Assembly: GCF_041595635.1 (NCBI RefSeq)
Contig: NZ_JBFHJW010000014.1
Span: 8,472 to 72,471 of the forward strand
Direction of reading: 5' to 3'
DNA: 64,000 nt
Source of the DNA: Labilibaculum sp041595635
Lineage (GTDB): Bacteria; Bacteroidota; Bacteroidia; Bacteroidales; Marinifilaceae
Below, in pieces: positions 1 through 8,137 of this stretch. The translations under genes and the position numbers were made by a program. Every line of letters starts with the position of its first letter. Within the stretch, counting starts at the first letter, position 1. Under the pieces are notes generated by a model. It saw only the letters and a list, made by a program, of their open reading frames with translations. It searched no databases and was not told the origin of the DNA.

Positions 1-2
1 TG

Positions 3-410
3 GAAACAGATGCAGAAATCAAAGCTGACTTGCATTTCAAATTAGCAAATATTCATTTCTACGACAAAGAATATAGCAGTGCTAAATCTCAAGCGTTAAA
101 GGCAGCTAGTTTAAAATCAAATTGGGGACTACCTTACTTATTAATTGGTAAAGCTTATGCTGCATACAGCAAAAACTATGGATCAACTCCTCTTGAAAAA
201 CAATCTGTTTATTGGGTAGCTGTTGATAAGTTCTTAAAAGCAAAAGCTATCGATCCTGAGTGCGCAACTGAAGCTCGTGAATTAATTAATACTTACGCAA
301 AATATTTTCCACGTAAAGAAGAAGCTTTCTTTGAAGGTATTAAAGAAGGTGACACTTATAAAGTTGGAGATTGGATTAACGAATCAACCAAAGCAAGGTT
401 AACAGAATAA
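3..410 (+). CDS. TPR-repeat protein, C-terminal part (5' end outside window)
   Basis: The reading frame is open from the first bases of the window (first full codon at 3), so only about 135 C-terminal residues are present. They contain helix-turn-helix repeats of the tetratricopeptide kind: a unit around LANIHFYDKEYSSAKSQALK, then a second around WVAVDKFLKAKAIDPE with the typical A..F..A..DP spacing. TPR proteins are usually adaptors or scaffolds. The start lies upstream, so any signal peptide cannot be seen. The stop at 408-410 is four bases before the lptC start, so the two are probably co-transcribed. The exact role is unknown. The TPR assignment is fairly safe. Confidence 0.75.
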   Translation, partial: ETDAEIKADLHFKLANIHFYDKEYSSAKSQALKAASLKSNWGLPYLLIGKAYAAYSKNYGSTPLEKQSVYWVAVDKFLKAKAIDPECATEARELINTYAKYFPRKEEAFFEGIKEGDTYKVGDWINESTKARLTE

Positions 411-414
411 GACA

Positions 415-984
415 TTGAGAAATATCAAGAATATTAGTAAAAGCATTGTAGTCCTTTTGGGGATTACAATGCTTTTGTCTTGTGAAAACAGTATCAAGGA
501 GGTACAAAATATCACAAAAACAGATCAAAGTCCCATACTCTCAGGCGAGGATGTTGAATTCATTTTTACCGATTCAACCCGAATTAAGTATCGTGCATTT
601 GCGGTTGAATTCACCCAAATAAAAACAGAGGATACTCAATACGACGAATTTCAAAAAGGAGGCAAAATAATTTCCTACGAAAAAGATGGTTCGATTGCTG
701 GAGAAATTAAAGCGAACTACGCTAAACATTTTGTAAAAGATGAATTGTGGGAACTTCGAAATAATGTAGTAGCTGTAAGCGATGATGGCAAAACAATCAA
801 TACTGAATTGATGTATTGGAATCAAGGAAAAGGCCTCATTTACTCCGATCAATATGTAAGAATTACCACTGATGACGGACAAGTTTTAGAGGGGAATAGT
901 TTTTCTTCAGATGACAAAATGAATAGAATTGTTCTTAAAAAAGTACAAGGTGAAGTATATTTAAATGACGAAACAGAACAATAA
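415..984 (+). CDS. lptC: LptC family LPS export lipoprotein
   Basis: This 189-residue protein begins with a short hydrophobic segment ending in a lipobox-like LLSC (cysteine at about residue 23), so it is probably a lipoprotein. The rest matches the LptC/YrbK single beta-jellyroll pattern, with repeated short strands such as ISYEKDGSIAGEIKANYAKH and the phrases LRNNVVAVSDDGK and YWNQGKGLIYSD, typical of the OstA-like fold. LptC bridges the inner-membrane LptBFG transporter and periplasmic LptA in LPS export. The only usable start is TTG at 415, directly after the TPR gene; no in-frame ATG precedes the signal sequence. Proteobacterial LptC has a transmembrane anchor, whereas a lipoprotein form is common in Bacteroidota. 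Confidence 0.8.
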   Translation: MRNIKNISKSIVVLLGITMLLSCENSIKEVQNITKTDQSPILSGEDVEFIFTDSTRIKYRAFAVEFTQIKTEDTQYDEFQKGGKIISYEKDGSIAGEIKANYAKHFVKDELWELRNNVVAVSDDGKTINTELMYWNQGKGLIYSDQYVRITTDDGQVLEGNSFSSDDKMNRIVLKKVQGEVYLNDETEQ

Positions 985-1019
985 GAGGAAAATCATACTA
1001 TATTGCAGGTAAAATCAAT

Positions 1020-1229
1020 ATGAAAATGAAACAAAAACTACCTTTTATCCTAGAGCTAATCTGGTTACTTGTAATGATAACAGGTTTATTAGCTGCCATA
1101 AGTAAAACTTTAACGGTAGGATTTTCCGATAGCATTTTACTGTATGTAATTTCAGGAATTGCAGCTTTAATGTATGGGTGGAGAAGATATTTACGAAAAT
1201 CACAAGAGAAAAACCAAGCTGAAAAGTAA
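1020..1229 (+). CDS. Small two-helix membrane protein
   Basis: The 69-residue product is nearly all membrane: a first helix around LILELIWLL-like residues 9-28 (FILELIWLLVMITGLLAAI) and a second around 40-54 (LLYVISGIAALMYGW), followed by a basic tail RRYLRKSQEK. Positive charges at the C-terminus suggest a cytoplasmic tail. I do not recognise a family. Its stop (1227-1229) directly precedes the ATG at 1230 of the CorC/HlyC-type gene, so it is translated as part of that operon. It could be an accessory subunit for that membrane protein, but nothing in the sequence proves this. Confidence 0.65.
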   Translation: MKMKQKLPFILELIWLLVMITGLLAAISKTLTVGFSDSILLYVISGIAALMYGWRRYLRKSQEKNQAEK

Positions 1230-2486
1230 ATGAGTGAGCTGATCATCATTGTAATCATGTTAACCTTATCCGCATTTTTCTCGGGAATGGAAATTGCATT
1301 TATCGCAGCCAATAAGTTGCGTATGGAACTTGACCGAAGTAAAAATACGATTTCGGCAAAGGTTATTTCTATTTTCTCGCGTTTTCCGGGTCATTTCATA
1401 AGTACATTACTTGTTGGGAACAATATCGCTCTTGTGGTATATGGAATTCTTATGGCCAAGCTTTTAGAACCAAGCATAGCTATATGGGTTCATACCGAAT
1501 CGCTCATTTTAGCGATACAAACTGTCGTTTCGACCCTACTAATTTTAGTCACAGCCGAATTTATTCCCAAAACACTTTTCAGAATTAATCCCAATTTAGC
1601 ATTAAACTTATTTGCCCTTCCGGTGATGTTTTTCTACATCCTTTTTTACCCAATTACTTCGTTCACAATATTTTTATCGAAAAATATTATTCGCAAAGTT
1701 TTTAAAACCAACATCAGCGAAGACGAAGAAACTCAAGCCTTCGGAAAAGTAGATTTGGATCATCTGGTTCAGGAGGGACAAGAGACACAAACTATTGCCG
1801 AAGATGATCTTCATGATATTAAATTATTCCGAAATGCCCTCGATTTTTCGAAAGTAAAACTGCGTGAATGCATCGTTCCCAGAAACGAAATTCAAGCCTT
1901 AGATATCAATGGCAGCATTGAAGATGTTACTCAAAAATTTATCGAAACAGGCTTTTCACGAATTTTAATTTACAAAGAATCTATCGATAACATTATCGGT
2001 TACATTCACTCATCGGTTATTTTTCGAAATCCGCAAAGTATCAAGTCAGGTCTAACAAATATTATTATTGTTCCTGATACCATGCCAGCCCACAAATTAT
2101 TGAACCTATTTACTCGCGAACATAGAAGTGTGGCCGTAGTTGTTGATGAATTTGGTGGAACAGCCGGTATGGTGACCATAGAAGATATCATGGAAGAAAT
2201 TTTTGGTGAGATAGAAGATGAACACGATGAAATTGACCTGGAAGAGCAAAAAATTTCCGATACAGAATATATTTTTGCAGGTAGATTAGAAATTGACTAT
2301 CTAAACGACAAATACGAACTTAACCTACCTGTATCTGAAGACTTTGAAACCTTAAATGGATTCCTTTTGTTTACTCAGGAAAGCATACCCGATTTTAATG
2401 AAACCATTCGCATCGAAAATTTTCACTTTAAAATTCTGGAAGTAAGCAATACCAGAGTAATAAAAATAAGACTTACCATTCACTAA
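1230..2486 (+). CDS. CNNM/CorC-HlyC family membrane protein (DUF21 + CBS pair)
   Basis: A 418-residue protein with the standard order of the hemolysin C/CorC-like family: an N-terminal DUF21 region with about four hydrophobic segments (residues ~1-22, 55-80, 88-112, 122-155), a CBS pair (from about VPRNEIQALDI to VDEFGGTAGMVTIEDI), an acidic linker EIFGEIEDEHDE, and the C-terminal CorC_HlyC transporter-associated domain ending at IKIRLTIH. Members are linked to Mg2+/Co2+ homeostasis, and the 'hemolysin' name is historical. The gene follows the 69-residue ORF with no gap. In Bacteroidota this family commonly sits between lptC and a PpiD-like gene, as here. The substrate is not determined by the sequence. 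Confidence 0.88.
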   Translation: MSELIIIVIMLTLSAFFSGMEIAFIAANKLRMELDRSKNTISAKVISIFSRFPGHFISTLLVGNNIALVVYGILMAKLLEPSIAIWVHTESLILAIQTVVSTLLILVTAEFIPKTLFRINPNLALNLFALPVMFFYILFYPITSFTIFLSKNIIRKVFKTNISEDEETQAFGKVDLDHLVQEGQETQTIAEDDLHDIKLFRNALDFSKVKLRECIVPRNEIQALDINGSIEDVTQKFIETGFSRILIYKESIDNIIGYIHSSVIFRNPQSIKSGLTNIIIVPDTMPAHKLLNLFTREHRSVAVVVDEFGGTAGMVTIEDIMEEIFGEIEDEHDEIDLEEQKISDTEYIFAGRLEIDYLNDKYELNLPVSEDFETLNGFLLFTQESIPDFNETIRIENFHFKILEVSNTRVIKIRLTIH

Positions 2487-2673
2487 TCGCCACCTATTTT
2501 TACACTTCAATTCAGAAGAAAAAAAGATCCATTTAAGCGAATACAAACAACTTAAAGAGAGTATAATTTATCGTTTACCACTAGGCAATCGACTCTATTT
2601 ATGCAGATTAAATTAACTACTTCACAGTCTCTTTTTATTTTACTATAAAACCCCGAAAAGCTATTGGAATAAA

Positions 2674-2705
2674 AGGCTATGATTTCTCATTTTTTTGTAT
2701 ATTCG
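2674..2705 (+). promoter_or_regulatory. Candidate promoter of ppiD-like gene
   Basis: TTG at 2674-2676, a 21-base spacer and TATATTCG at 2698-2705 fit the Bacteroidota pattern TTTG-N19-21-TAnnTTTG with one mismatch in the -7 box. A start site near 2711 would leave a leader of about 27 bases before the ATG at 2738. The 250-base gap from 2487 to 2737 otherwise shows no gene. Confidence 0.45.
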
Positions 2706-2737
2706 TAGCCTAATTAAGAATATTTAAATCTTTTTCG

Positions 2738-4861
2738 ATGGCAACATTACAAAAAATAAGAAATCGTGGTGTTTTTATAGGGATCATTATTGGTGGTGCT
2801 CTTCTCGCATTTATTGCAGGAGATGCTCTAAAATCAGGTGGTTCGCTAATAGCAAACTCACGAAATGAGATGGCAGAAATTGCAGGGGAGTCAATCAACA
2901 TTCGTGATTTCCAAAACCGATTCAATCATAGTTTAGAGGTTAGTAAACTAATGTCAGGACAGAGTTCGATTCCATCGGAAGAAACAGAACGTTTAAGAGA
3001 ACAAGTATGGCAACAAATGGTTCAGGAATTTGTGATGAACCAAGAGTATGATGAGTTAGGAATCTCAATTTCTTCGGAAGAATTATTTGATATGGTTCAA
3101 GGTCGTAATATTGATCCTACAATACGCCAGTTGTTTCAGAACGAAAATGGATTGGTTGACAAAGATCAAGTTATTGCAACTTTAAAGCAATTAATCTCGG
3201 CGCCTAACGGAACTCCTCAAAAAGCCTACTGGTTAAACATCGAAGAAGCAATCACAACACAAAGAGCTCTTACCAAGTACAATACTTTAGTTCAAAAAGG
3301 TCTTTATATGCCAAATGCACTAGCTAAAGACATGGTGGCTAAAGCGAGTAAAAAAGTTGATTTCAACTATGTGGTAAAAAGTTACAATTTAATTTCTGAC
3401 AGTACAATTACAGTTTCAGACTCAGAAATTAAAGAATACTACAACAATCACCAGGAACTTTTTAAACAAACAGAATCAAGAAAAATTGATTACGTATCGT
3501 TTGATGTTGAGCCTTCAACAGAAGATTACAAAGACACAGAAAAGTGGATTTCTGATTTAAAAGCTGATTTTATTAAAGAAAACAATAACATTCAATTCGT
3601 AGAATTGAATGGAGATACCGATTTTAACTCTTTCTACTTTAAAGCAGGAGAAATTAGCAATTCTGAACTTGGTGCGTTCACAACTTCAGCCAAAAAAGGT
3701 GATATATACGGTCCTTATTTTGAAAATGAGACTTATAAAATGGCCAAAGTTAATGAAGTAAAAATGCTTCCTGATTCGGTAAAAGCACGTCATATTTTAA
3801 TTCGCCCTATAAATGGTGACTTTAATAGTGCTGAAGCTAAAGCTGATAGCATTAAAGATTTACTCAATAAAGGATCTCAGTTTGCCAAGTTGGCCAAAGA
3901 GAATTCTGCAGATCAAAATTCCGCAGTAAATGGTGGTGATCTAGGATGGTTTACACAAGGTAAAATGGTTCAAGCCTTTAATGACGCTGCATTTTCTTCA
4001 TCAAAGAATGAAGTAAAAGTAGTTATGACTCAATTTGGAGCTCACGTAATTCAGGTTACTAACATGAGTAAATTGGAACGTAAAGTTCAACTTGCTATTG
4101 TTGACCGTAAAGTAGAAGCCAGTCAAAAAACCATTCAGCTTGCCTATGCAAAAGCTCGTACTTTTGCCGGAAATAATATTGAAAGAACTTCATTCTTGAA
4201 AGCCATCACAAGTGAGAATCTAAGTCGTAGAAGTGCAAACCTTAAAAGGGATACTAAATTAATTCCAGGACTAGAAAACTCTAGAGAATTGGTTAGAGCT
4301 GCATACCAAACCGAAGACATGGAAACTATCCTTTTAAATAGTGATAATTCTGCTGTTTTTGAATTTGGAGACAAATTTGTTATTGCCATCTTATCGGACA
4401 TTAAAGAAGAAGGAATTGCATCTGTTCAAGATAAAGCTGCTGAAATAAAAAGAGCTGTGAGAAGAGATAAAAAAGCTGATCTTATTATTGCTGAAATGAC
4501 AAAAAGCAGTGTTGGCGCTCAAAGTTTACTTTCGGTAGCACAAAAAGAAAACTTGGAAGTAAAAACAGCTACTGGCATTAGTTTTCAGTCGTTCCAGATT
4601 CCTGGAGCAGGAATAGAACCATCTGTAATTAGTACTGCATCAATGCTTGAAAAAGATAAAATCTCGACTCCAATAAAAGGAAATCAAGGTGTTTACATGC
4701 TTTCATTAACCAACGAAAATGTTGATGAAGTTTCGGATTTGAGTGTTGAAACTTTTAAATCAAGATTAGAGCAAGGTTACCAATACCGCACCAATTATCA
4801 AGCGTACCAAGCATTAAAAGAAAATGCGAATGTTATCGATAAAAGATACAAGTTTTACTAG
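2738..4861 (+). CDS. PpiD/SurA-like periplasmic peptidyl-prolyl isomerase
   Basis: The 707-residue protein has the PpiD layout: a short cytoplasmic N-terminus, one transmembrane helix (about residues 12-30, GVFIGIIIGGALLAFIAGDA), a SurA_N-type chaperone region (to about 230), and a parvulin (PPIC) domain at about 348-443 with the diagnostic VKARHILI, NGGDLGWF and AFNDAAF stretches. It is anchored in the inner membrane and would help fold exported and outer-membrane proteins. It is a little longer than E. coli PpiD (623), as is usual in Bacteroidota. A single parvulin domain is visible. It has its own candidate promoter and ends at a strong terminator. Confidence 0.88.
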   Translation: MATLQKIRNRGVFIGIIIGGALLAFIAGDALKSGGSLIANSRNEMAEIAGESINIRDFQNRFNHSLEVSKLMSGQSSIPSEETERLREQVWQQMVQEFVMNQEYDELGISISSEELFDMVQGRNIDPTIRQLFQNENGLVDKDQVIATLKQLISAPNGTPQKAYWLNIEEAITTQRALTKYNTLVQKGLYMPNALAKDMVAKASKKVDFNYVVKSYNLISDSTITVSDSEIKEYYNNHQELFKQTESRKIDYVSFDVEPSTEDYKDTEKWISDLKADFIKENNNIQFVELNGDTDFNSFYFKAGEISNSELGAFTTSAKKGDIYGPYFENETYKMAKVNEVKMLPDSVKARHILIRPINGDFNSAEAKADSIKDLLNKGSQFAKLAKENSADQNSAVNGGDLGWFTQGKMVQAFNDAAFSSSKNEVKVVMTQFGAHVIQVTNMSKLERKVQLAIVDRKVEASQKTIQLAYAKARTFAGNNIERTSFLKAITSENLSRRSANLKRDTKLIPGLENSRELVRAAYQTEDMETILLNSDNSAVFEFGDKFVIAILSDIKEEGIASVQDKAAEIKRAVRRDKKADLIIAEMTKSSVGAQSLLSVAQKENLEVKTATGISFQSFQIPGAGIEPSVISTASMLEKDKISTPIKGNQGVYMLSLTNENVDEVSDLSVETFKSRLEQGYQYRTNYQAYQALKENANVIDKRYKFY

Positions 4862-4882
4862 AAAGTAGAACCAAAAAAAAAG

Positions 4883-4913
4883 TGGGATGATCATGATCAT
4901 CCCATTTTTTTTT
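4883..4913 (+). terminator. Intrinsic terminator after ppiD-like gene
   Basis: A perfect 22-base palindrome (TGGGATGATCA / TGATCATCCCA, 4883-4904) is followed by nine T residues. It lies 22 bases after the stop codon. The A-tract in front would also allow some termination on the minus strand. Confidence 0.9.
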
Positions 4914-4959
4914 GCCTAATAATTTACTATTCCTACATAATCGTTACAGATTTTTAAAC

Positions 4960-4989
4960 AAAAAAAAAGGTTTAGTTTTTAGCTAAACC
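4960..4989 (-). terminator. Intrinsic terminator after the dcw cluster
   Basis: GGTTTAG (4969-4975) pairs with CTAAACC (4983-4989) around a 7-base loop. On the minus strand the stem is followed by nine U residues (A-run at 4960-4968). It lies just downstream of the YqeY gene and closes the long minus-strand cluster. Confidence 0.85.
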
Positions 4990-5012
4990 GCTCTTTTTTA
5001 GATGTAAAAACA

Positions 5013-5459
5013 CTAAGACAAAAGCTCTTTCACTTTATCGGCAATGGCTTTTCCATCAGCTTTTCCATTTAGTTCTTTGGAAGCCATACCCATTACTTTT
5101 CCCATTTCCTTCATAGAGGTAGCTCCTGTTTTATTCACTATTTCCTGAACTGCAAGAGTCAAGTCTTCATTACTCAATTGAGCAGGAAGGTATTGCTCCA
5201 GAAAGCCCAGTTCTAACAATTCTTTTTCAGCTAAATCTTCACGCCCTCCCTCAGAATAAGTCTTGGCAGAATCTTTACGTTGTTTTACCAATTTCTGAAT
5301 AATCTTAAGAGCTGAATCGTTATCAAGCTCATGTGTTCCTGTTTTAGTCATTTCTAAGGTAAATCCAGTTTTCACGGCCCGAAGCGCTTCTAAACGTGCT
5401 CTTTCTTTTGCCTTCATGGCAGTTTTAATATCTGAATTAATCTGTTCTAATAAATTCAT
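5013..5459 (-). CDS. GatB/YqeY domain protein
   Basis: A 148-residue stand-alone YqeY protein. It shows the family's LLEQINSDIKTAMKAKERARLEALR start, the central KQRKDSAKTYSEGGREDLAEKE stretch (in pieces) and the C-terminal MGKVMGMASKELNGKADGK, which corresponds to the tail domain of GatB. In GatB this domain helps bind tRNA for transamidation; the function of free YqeY proteins is poorly known. It is the last gene of the minus-strand division cluster, 43 bases after ftsZ, an arrangement frequent in Bacteroidota. The ATG at 5459 is the only reasonable start. Confidence 0.9.
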   Translation of the reverse strand: MNLLEQINSDIKTAMKAKERARLEALRAVKTGFTLEMTKTGTHELDNDSALKIIQKLVKQRKDSAKTYSEGGREDLAEKELLELGFLEQYLPAQLSNEDLTLAVQEIVNKTGATSMKEMGKVMGMASKELNGKADGKAIADKVKELLS

Positions 5460-5502
5460 TACTATATGTATTAAATATGATTAAGTTTCATTTTGTCACC
5501 AA

Positions 5503-6738
5503 CTACTCTTCATCGAGAGTAAAACGGACTATATTGCCCGATTTGAATTCTTGCTCTCCTATGTTCTTTTGTCTGCGTTTATAAGCGGGAATGTTTTCCA
5601 TTTCATCAATCTCGTTGTCCTTTAGGTTGGTTAAAATCACCTTCTTTTCTTCTGTTTTCTTTTGTTCTTCTTCCAATTTAATTTTCATTTGCTCACTAGT
5701 CGTATTGTTACTTCTAGCTGCCTGAAAAGAATTTGGTTTAGAGGCAAGTTTTTCTTCAGGAATCAAACCGTTATCGAATCCTGTTGCAATAATTGTTACT
5801 GACACTTTATTTTCCAAGGCAGAATCGTGGCCAGTCCCCCAAATAATGGAAGCACTATCACCAACTGCCTCCTGAACATAGTCAGTAATTTGTCCCACTT
5901 CGTCCATAGTAACTTCTTCCTCACCTGAACTAATGTTCAAAAGAATATTTCGAGCCCCTCTAACATCATTACTATTCAACAATGGGGAAGTAAGCGCTTC
6001 GCGGATAGCCATTACTGCGCGGTCTTCTCCCTCGGCCGAAGCAGATCCCATAACGGCAACACCACTATCAGTCATTACCGTTTTAACATCTTCAAAATCA
6101 ACATTGATATAGCCATGAAGAGTAATGATCTCGGCAATTCCCTTAGCAGCTGTTGCCAACACATCATCGGCTTTCGAAAAGGCTGTTGAAAGTTTCAGAT
6201 CGCCATAAATCTCACTTAATTTTTCATTGTTAATCACCAAAAGGGAATCCACATTCTCTTTCAGCTTATTAATTCCGGCAATGGCTTGATGCAATCGCTG
6301 ACGACCTTCAAAACGAAATGGAATCGTAACAATTCCTACTGTTAAAATACCCATTTCTTTAGCTGCCTTGGCAATAACAGGAGCGGCTCCGGTTCCTGTT
6401 CCTCCCCCCATACCTGCGGTAATAAAAACCATTTTGGTATTATCGGCAAGAACTTCATTCACATCGTCTAAATTCTCGATAGCAGATTGCTCTCCTCTTT
6501 CTGGTTTATTTCCAGCACCGCGGCCTTCGGTTAGCGATTCTCCCAACTGAATTTTCACTGGAATCTCACTCGTTTCTAAAGCTTGAGCATCGGTATTGCA
6601 AATAATAAAATCTACATCCTTTATGCCTTGCTTGTACATGTAATTTACAGCGTTACCACCTCCACCACCAACACCAATTACTTTTATAATTGATGATTCA
6701 TTTTGGGCCAAGCTAAAATCAATTAAATCCTCAGTCAT
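5503..6738 (-). CDS. ftsZ: FtsZ, second copy (downstream paralogue, tail with IPAYKRR)
   Basis: This 411-residue tubulin homologue should form the division ring. The GTP-binding loop GGGTGTG (111-117) and the T7 synergy loop NVDFED (212-217) are intact, so it should be able to polymerise and hydrolyse GTP. After about residue 325 a short charged linker leads to IPAYKRR (383-389), which resembles the conserved C-terminal PAY-RR peptide of Bacteroidota FtsZ that binds partners such as FtsA, and then to a final IVRFTLDEE. It lies 41 bases downstream of a second ftsZ. A hand alignment of residues 21-320 of the two gives about 211 identities in 300 with no gap. This copy looks the more conventional one. 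Confidence 0.93.
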   Translation of the reverse strand: MTEDLIDFSLAQNESSIIKVIGVGGGGGNAVNYMYKQGIKDVDFIICNTDAQALETSEIPVKIQLGESLTEGRGAGNKPERGEQSAIENLDDVNEVLADNTKMVFITAGMGGGTGTGAAPVIAKAAKEMGILTVGIVTIPFRFEGRQRLHQAIAGINKLKENVDSLLVINNEKLSEIYGDLKLSTAFSKADDVLATAAKGIAEIITLHGYINVDFEDVKTVMTDSGVAVMGSASAEGEDRAVMAIREALTSPLLNSNDVRGARNILLNISSGEEEVTMDEVGQITDYVQEAVGDSASIIWGTGHDSALENKVSVTIIATGFDNGLIPEEKLASKPNSFQAARSNNTTSEQMKIKLEEEQKKTEEKKVILTNLKDNEIDEMENIPAYKRRQKNIGEQEFKSGNIVRFTLDEE

Positions 6739-6779
6739 TACTCTAAAAATATCTATTCCAATTTTTCATCGCAGTCACA

Positions 6780-8093
6780 CTACATCGATGAATCATTATT
6801 ATCAAAAATCTGTGTTAACTTACCCTTCAACCAATTATCAAGGCTTTCTTTTTTGTGTTCTACATCCGGTTTCTCTTTACTCGCCACTTTTTCATCGGTT
6901 TTATTCACTACAATCAATTCTTTTTCCTCGGAAGGTTCAAAAGAATCGTTGCGAAATTCTTCAGAACGCTTTCTCATCATTTCTTCTCTTCTGAATTTTT
7001 CTTCTCGTTTTTTTGCAGCTGCAATTTCTTCTGCTTCGGCAGGATTCTCAATAATCAATTCGAGTTTTGGTCTCACTTTCGCAGGCTCATTTCTAGGTCC
7101 AATAGTTAGTTCGGGAATGGGACTCTCAGAAAAGCCAGTGGCAATAATTGTCACACTCAACTCGTCTTCCAGTTTATCGCTATTTCCATTTCCCCAAATA
7201 ATACTCACTTCATCCCCTACTACATCGTGAACATAGTCGGTAATCATACTAACCTCTTGCATGGTGACCTCATCCTTACCTGAGATGATATTCAATAAAA
7301 TATTCCTGGCTCCACAAATATTATTACTATTCAATAAAGGAGAATTAAGCGCCTCCTCAATGGCTTTTATGGCACGGTCTTCGCCTGAAGCTGATGACGA
7401 TCCCATAACGGCCACACCACTATTTCTCATAACAGTTTCCACATCGGCAAAATCGACGTTTACATATCCATGCACTGTAATTATTTCGGCAATACTTTTA
7501 GCTGCAATCGATAAAACATCATCGGCCTTTGCAAAGGCATCCGAGAGTTTCAAATCGCCATACATCATGCGCAACTTTTCGTTGTTGATTATCAGGAGGG
7601 CATCAACATGTTTTTCTAGATTGGCGATTCCTTCCATAGCCTGTTCAATTCGTCTTTTTCCCTCGAACCGAAAAGGAATGGTAACAATCCCAACAGTTAG
7701 TACGCCCTGTTTTCTGGCTGTTTCAGCAATAATAGGAGCGGCCCCTGTTCCGGTTCCTCCACCCATTCCTGCTGTAACAAATATCATTTTTGTTTTTTGA
7801 CTTAAAACCTTATTAATTTCATCTATACTTTCTTTAGCAGACTCTCTACCTTTTTCTGGTTTATTTCCAGCCCCTCTTCCTTCGGTGAGTGATCTACCCA
7901 ATTGTACTTTTATGGGCACAGGGCTGTTTTCCAGAGCCTGAGCATCCGTATTACAAATCACAAAATCCACCCCAGTGATTCCTTCTTTAAGCATGTGATT
8001 GACAGCATTACTTCCACCGCCACCCACTCCAATCACTTTTATAATGGATTTTTCTTTTGGTTCAAAATCAACTGGTAACAATTCATCAATCAT
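6780..8093 (-). CDS. ftsZ: FtsZ, first copy (upstream paralogue, divergent tail)
   Basis: This 437-residue FtsZ lies directly after ftsA, the usual place of ftsZ. The GTPase residues are all present: GGGTGTG at 111-117, NVDFAD at 212-217, and the TDAQAL and NPEKG-type contacts. What differs is the tail. The linker (about 330-415) is long and strongly charged, with a K/E/R-rich helix-like run (EEIAAAKKREEKFRREEMMR). The PAY-RR peptide is missing, and the protein ends in NWLKGKLTQIFD (420-431), which could form an amphipathic helix. It is not a broken copy. Division of labour with the downstream FtsZ is plausible but not shown. Confidence 0.93.
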   Translation of the reverse strand: MIDELLPVDFEPKEKSIIKVIGVGGGGSNAVNHMLKEGITGVDFVICNTDAQALENSPVPIKVQLGRSLTEGRGAGNKPEKGRESAKESIDEINKVLSQKTKMIFVTAGMGGGTGTGAAPIIAETARKQGVLTVGIVTIPFRFEGKRRIEQAMEGIANLEKHVDALLIINNEKLRMMYGDLKLSDAFAKADDVLSIAAKSIAEIITVHGYVNVDFADVETVMRNSGVAVMGSSSASGEDRAIKAIEEALNSPLLNSNNICGARNILLNIISGKDEVTMQEVSMITDYVHDVVGDEVSIIWGNGNSDKLEDELSVTIIATGFSESPIPELTIGPRNEPAKVRPKLELIIENPAEAEEIAAAKKREEKFRREEMMRKRSEEFRNDSFEPSEEKELIVVNKTDEKVASKEKPDVEHKKESLDNWLKGKLTQIFDNNDSSM

Positions 8094-8137
8094 GGTGTCA
8101 CAAGTATTAGGGTTAGAAATTTTTATTATATATTTTT

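Noticed and set aside
6853..7800. Long open frames on the strand opposite ftsZ (125 and 179 codons)
   Set aside because: They are shadows of the conserved ftsZ codons, with serine- and phenylalanine-rich low-complexity translation and no family match.
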